Shown: positions 20,771 to 22,354 of the stretch, piece after piece
How positions within the stretch are numbered: position 1 is the stretch's first letter
How the letters are laid out: the number at the start of each line of letters is the position of its first letter
Notes under the pieces: generated by a model
What the model was told of the DNA's origin: nothing
The model's input: only the letters and a program-made list of their open reading frames with translations
Databases searched by the model: none
Program-made: the position numbers and the translations under genes
Assembly (NCBI GenBank): GCA_034096865.1
Contig: JAWQFJ010016280.1
Span: 22,501 to 44,854 of the forward strand
Source of the DNA: Theodoxus fluviatilis
Taxonomy: Eukaryota > Mollusca > Gastropoda > Cycloneritida > Neritidae
DNA length: 22,354 nt
Direction of reading: 5' to 3'

Positions 20771-20837
20771 TACACACACACACACACACATACACACACA
20801 CAAATACACACACACACACAAACACGCACACACACAT
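20771..20837. repeat. CA dinucleotide microsatellite
   Basis: CA units with occasional TA, AA and CG interruptions, inside the TIR element. Confidence 0.93.
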
Positions 20838-20859
20838 AGAGGGAAAGTGTGAGAGAAAG

Positions 20860-20863
20860 ACAG

Positions 20864-20938
<75 letters not shown>

Positions 20939-20980
20939 GACAGACAGACAGACAGAGATATAGAAGAGAGAGGCAGACAG

Positions 20981-21069
<89 letters not shown>
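20860..21069. repeat. Compound GA/GACA microsatellite
   Basis: A GA run (about 20869-20934), a short GACA run (20937-20955), an impure purine-rich bridge and a second, longer GA run (20985-21069). The plus strand is almost pure purine, so triplex or H-DNA formation is possible. Opposite-strand Ser-Leu frames (up to 140 codons) are translations of the repeat. Confidence 0.93.
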
Positions 21070-21072
<3 letters not shown>

Positions 21073-21257
21073 TCAAACTTCAACGGAAACAGGGCATGTA
21101 TCCAGAACGGCGAGTTATTTTAACCCCGATTTATCTCTAAACTCAGACGATTCCAACTGTCTGTTCCGCTCTCCCTTGGCTGGAACACCGTTCTGGATAT
21201 GGGTCACGCGTGCCAGACGTGGACTTTATCGCGCGAAATTGCACATTTAGGAATACG
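21070..21257. other. Transposon right interior
   Basis: Unique sequence between the GA array and the right terminal repeat. No gene is recognised. Confidence 0.4.
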
Positions 21258-21367
21258 CAAAAGCTGCATTTTTTTTCCGCGTATTTTTTCAGAGGCATGC
21301 GTAATTTTTCGTATTCCATTTTTTCTTGCGTATTAATACGCAAAATTCGTACGGGTACCCAGGTCTG
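21258..21367 (-). repeat. Right terminal inverted repeat
   Basis: Read on minus it starts CAGACCTGGGTACCCG and ends with AAAAATGCAGCTTTTG, mirroring the left repeat with substitutions and small length differences. Confidence 0.7.
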
Positions 21368-21589
21368 CATCAGCCTTCTAGACTATGTAAGGCCATTCAG
21401 CACGAAAATCAAGGGAAGAGTTTACAGTGAGTGCAAATCATGCCATGATGTCCCTAGTTGTCTTACACCAATCATGCAGGGAGACTGGGTGGGTCTGTTC
21501 TACCCCCCAACCCACAGGGGCCTCCCTGCATGAATTCCACAGCCTTTCCTGTGTGCAGACCACAGCTCTGGGCATCAGAGGTGACTTAC

Positions 21590-21647
21590 CCACTCTCCCG
21601 ATCTCCCTCAGCAGCACTTTCAGCTGGCCAAGCTTCTCTGCACCCAT
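21590..21647 (-). CDS. Candidate 58-bp internal exon of the B30.2 gene
   Basis: On minus, GGACCTTCCAG (AG at 21649-21648) precedes the exon, and a near-perfect donor GTAAGT starts at 21589. The frame used gives MGAEKLGQLKVLLREIGRV plus one base. That base joins the two leading bases of the exon at 17202 as a Glu codon, so phase is conserved. The peptide is Leu/Lys/Glu-rich and could be the end of a helix or coiled coil, as found before B30.2 in TRIM proteins. That is inference. The ATG is the exon's first codon and is probably internal, since the acceptor directly precedes it. It could instead start translation if the upstream part is non-coding. Upstream exons would lie beyond the window. 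Confidence 0.5.
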
Positions 21648-21680
21648 CTGGAAGGTCCAAGGCAAAGTGTCAACATGCTG

Positions 21681-22145
21681 CACCACGACAGTCACCATAC
21701 TGCCACCACACTGCCACCATACTACCACCACACTGCCACCACAGTCACCATACTGCCACCACAGCCACCATACTACCACCACACTGCCATCACACTGCCA
21801 TCACACTGCCATCACAGTCACCACCCTGCCACCACAGTCACCACACTGCCACCACACTGCTTCCCCACTGACACCACACTACCACTACACTGCCACCACA
21901 GTCACCATACTGCCACCAGTCACCACACTGCCACCACAGTCACCACACTGCCACCACACTGCCATCACACTGCCATCACAGTCACCACACTGCCACCACA
22001 CTGCTTCCCCACTGACACCACACTACCACTACACTGCCACCACAGTCACCATACTGCCACCACAGTCACCACACTGCCTCCACACAGTCACCACACTGCC
22101 ACCACAGTCACCACACTGCCACCATACTGATATCACCATTCTGCA
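21681..22145. repeat. CACTGCCACCA minisatellite with 144-bp higher-order unit
   Basis: Triplet-phased words CACACTGCCACC and ACAGTCACC alternate. The rare block TGCTTCCCCACTGACACC starts its TTCCCC at 21861 and again at 22005, exactly 144 bp apart, with conserved surroundings. A block was therefore duplicated as a whole. The array begins 33 bp from the acceptor of the exon at 21590-21647. The open His/Thr/Pro frames (up to 250 codons) are repeat artefacts. Confidence 0.93.
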
Positions 22146-22192
22146 GTCAGCTGTCACCACAGCCCTGGACATAGGATGACTTGGATGGATGT

Positions 22193-22354
22193 AGTGGTGG
22201 TGGTAGTGGTGATGGTGGTAGTGGTGATGGTGGTAGTGGTGATGGTGGTAGTGGTGATGGTGGTAGTGGTGATGGTAGTAGTGGTGATGGTGGTAGTGGT
22301 GATGGTAGTAGTGGTGATGGTGGTAGTGGTGATGGTAGTAGTGGTGATGGTGGA
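22193..22354. repeat. 15-bp GTGGTGATGGTGGTA minisatellite, cut by window end
   Basis: About eleven copies with GTA/GTG exchange run off the right edge. G-rich strand bias is opposite to the C-rich array just before it. Confidence 0.93.

Larger units (their letters stand above)
19772..21367. mobile_element. 1.6-kb non-autonomous TIR element nested in copy D
   Basis: The termini are CAGACCTG at 19772-19779 and its complement CAGGTCTG at 21360-21367. Both are followed inward by a TACCC block, an AATTTTGC block, GCGTATTAA and finally a 16-base identity, AAAAATGCAGCTTTTG (19871-19886 and 21273-21258). The terminal inverted repeats are therefore about 110-115 bp long and imperfect. CATCAG is directly repeated at 19766-19771 and 21368-21373, giving a 6-bp target-site duplication. 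No transposase frame exists inside, so it is non-autonomous or gutted. The superfamily cannot be assigned from what I see. A 5-bp reading of the duplication is possible because of the repeated CAG. Confidence 0.75.
19735..21521 (+). mobile_element. Dispersed repeat, copy D (split by a transposon)
   Basis: The head (a GACT tetranucleotide tract, then TGGAGCTTTATGGACCATCAG) ends at 19771. The remainder (CATCAGCCTTCTAGACTATG, TAAGGCCATTCAGCACGAAA, later GGGAGACTGGGTGGGTCT and ACCCACAGGGG) resumes at 21368. Removing 19772-21373 restores the block order of copies A and B, so the intervening DNA was inserted later. The microsatellite here is GACT-type, unlike the TGGA of A and B. The tail ends about 68 bp from the donor at 21589. 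Confidence 0.7.

Noticed and set aside
20661..21083. Ser-Leu and Arg-Glu frames around the GA array
   Set aside because: Dinucleotide repeat translated on both strands. No unique coding sequence.
21645..21647. ATG as the translation start of the B30.2 gene
   Set aside because: It lies directly after an acceptor AG, and a start here would leave a protein without the usual upstream domains. I kept it as an internal codon, with the alternative stated in the feature entry.

Overview
This window is metazoan nuclear DNA. It contains exons separated by GT-AG introns, a decayed Ty3/gypsy retrotransposon, nested transposons and kilobase-scale simple repeats. The mix of tetranucleotide arrays attached to a short dispersed element with a B30.2-type gene suggests a marine invertebrate, possibly a mollusc. 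That assignment is an inference and is weak.

The only convincing cellular gene lies on the minus strand. Four candidate exons read from right to left: 21647-21590, 17202-17161, 10825-10667 and 7795-7290. All three internal junctions are in the same phase (one base before the junction, two after). Together they form the C-terminal part of a PRY-SPRY (B30.2) protein. The three signature positions of that fold are recognisable: LDA for LDP, YWQV for WEVE, and LLDTAT for LDYE. The N-terminal exons lie beyond 22354. About 0.77 kb of coding sequence is spread over 14.4 kb, and the introns are mostly tandem repeat.

Layout: 1-1640 is mostly unassigned, with a TG microsatellite and dispersed-repeat copy A. 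1641-1764 is a palindromic insertion flanked by a 10-bp direct repeat. 1765-3143 is a broken gypsy gag-pro-RT remnant on the plus strand. 3144-5660 is AT-rich single-copy-like DNA and may hold the gene's 3' UTR. 5664-6601 is a 27-bp minisatellite. 6810-7295 is C-rich DNA followed by a pentamer repeat that runs into the gene's stop codon. 7290-7795 is the SPRY exon. 7838-10070 is a TGGA array ending in dispersed-repeat copy B. 10667-10825 is the PRY exon. 10864-16915 is a 6-kb GGT-rich array. 17161-17202 is a small exon between a GACA and a CCTG-type array (17283-19455). 19622-21521 holds dispersed-repeat copies C and D, with D split by a 1.6-kb terminal-inverted-repeat element. 21590-21647 is another small exon, and 21681-22354 holds two more minisatellites.

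The main observation is the relation between arrays and splice sites. Each of the four visible acceptors has a tandem array starting 33-78 bp upstream of it in the gene sense, while the acceptor itself is intact. Most of the long open reading frames in the window are artefacts of repeats whose words contain no stop codon.
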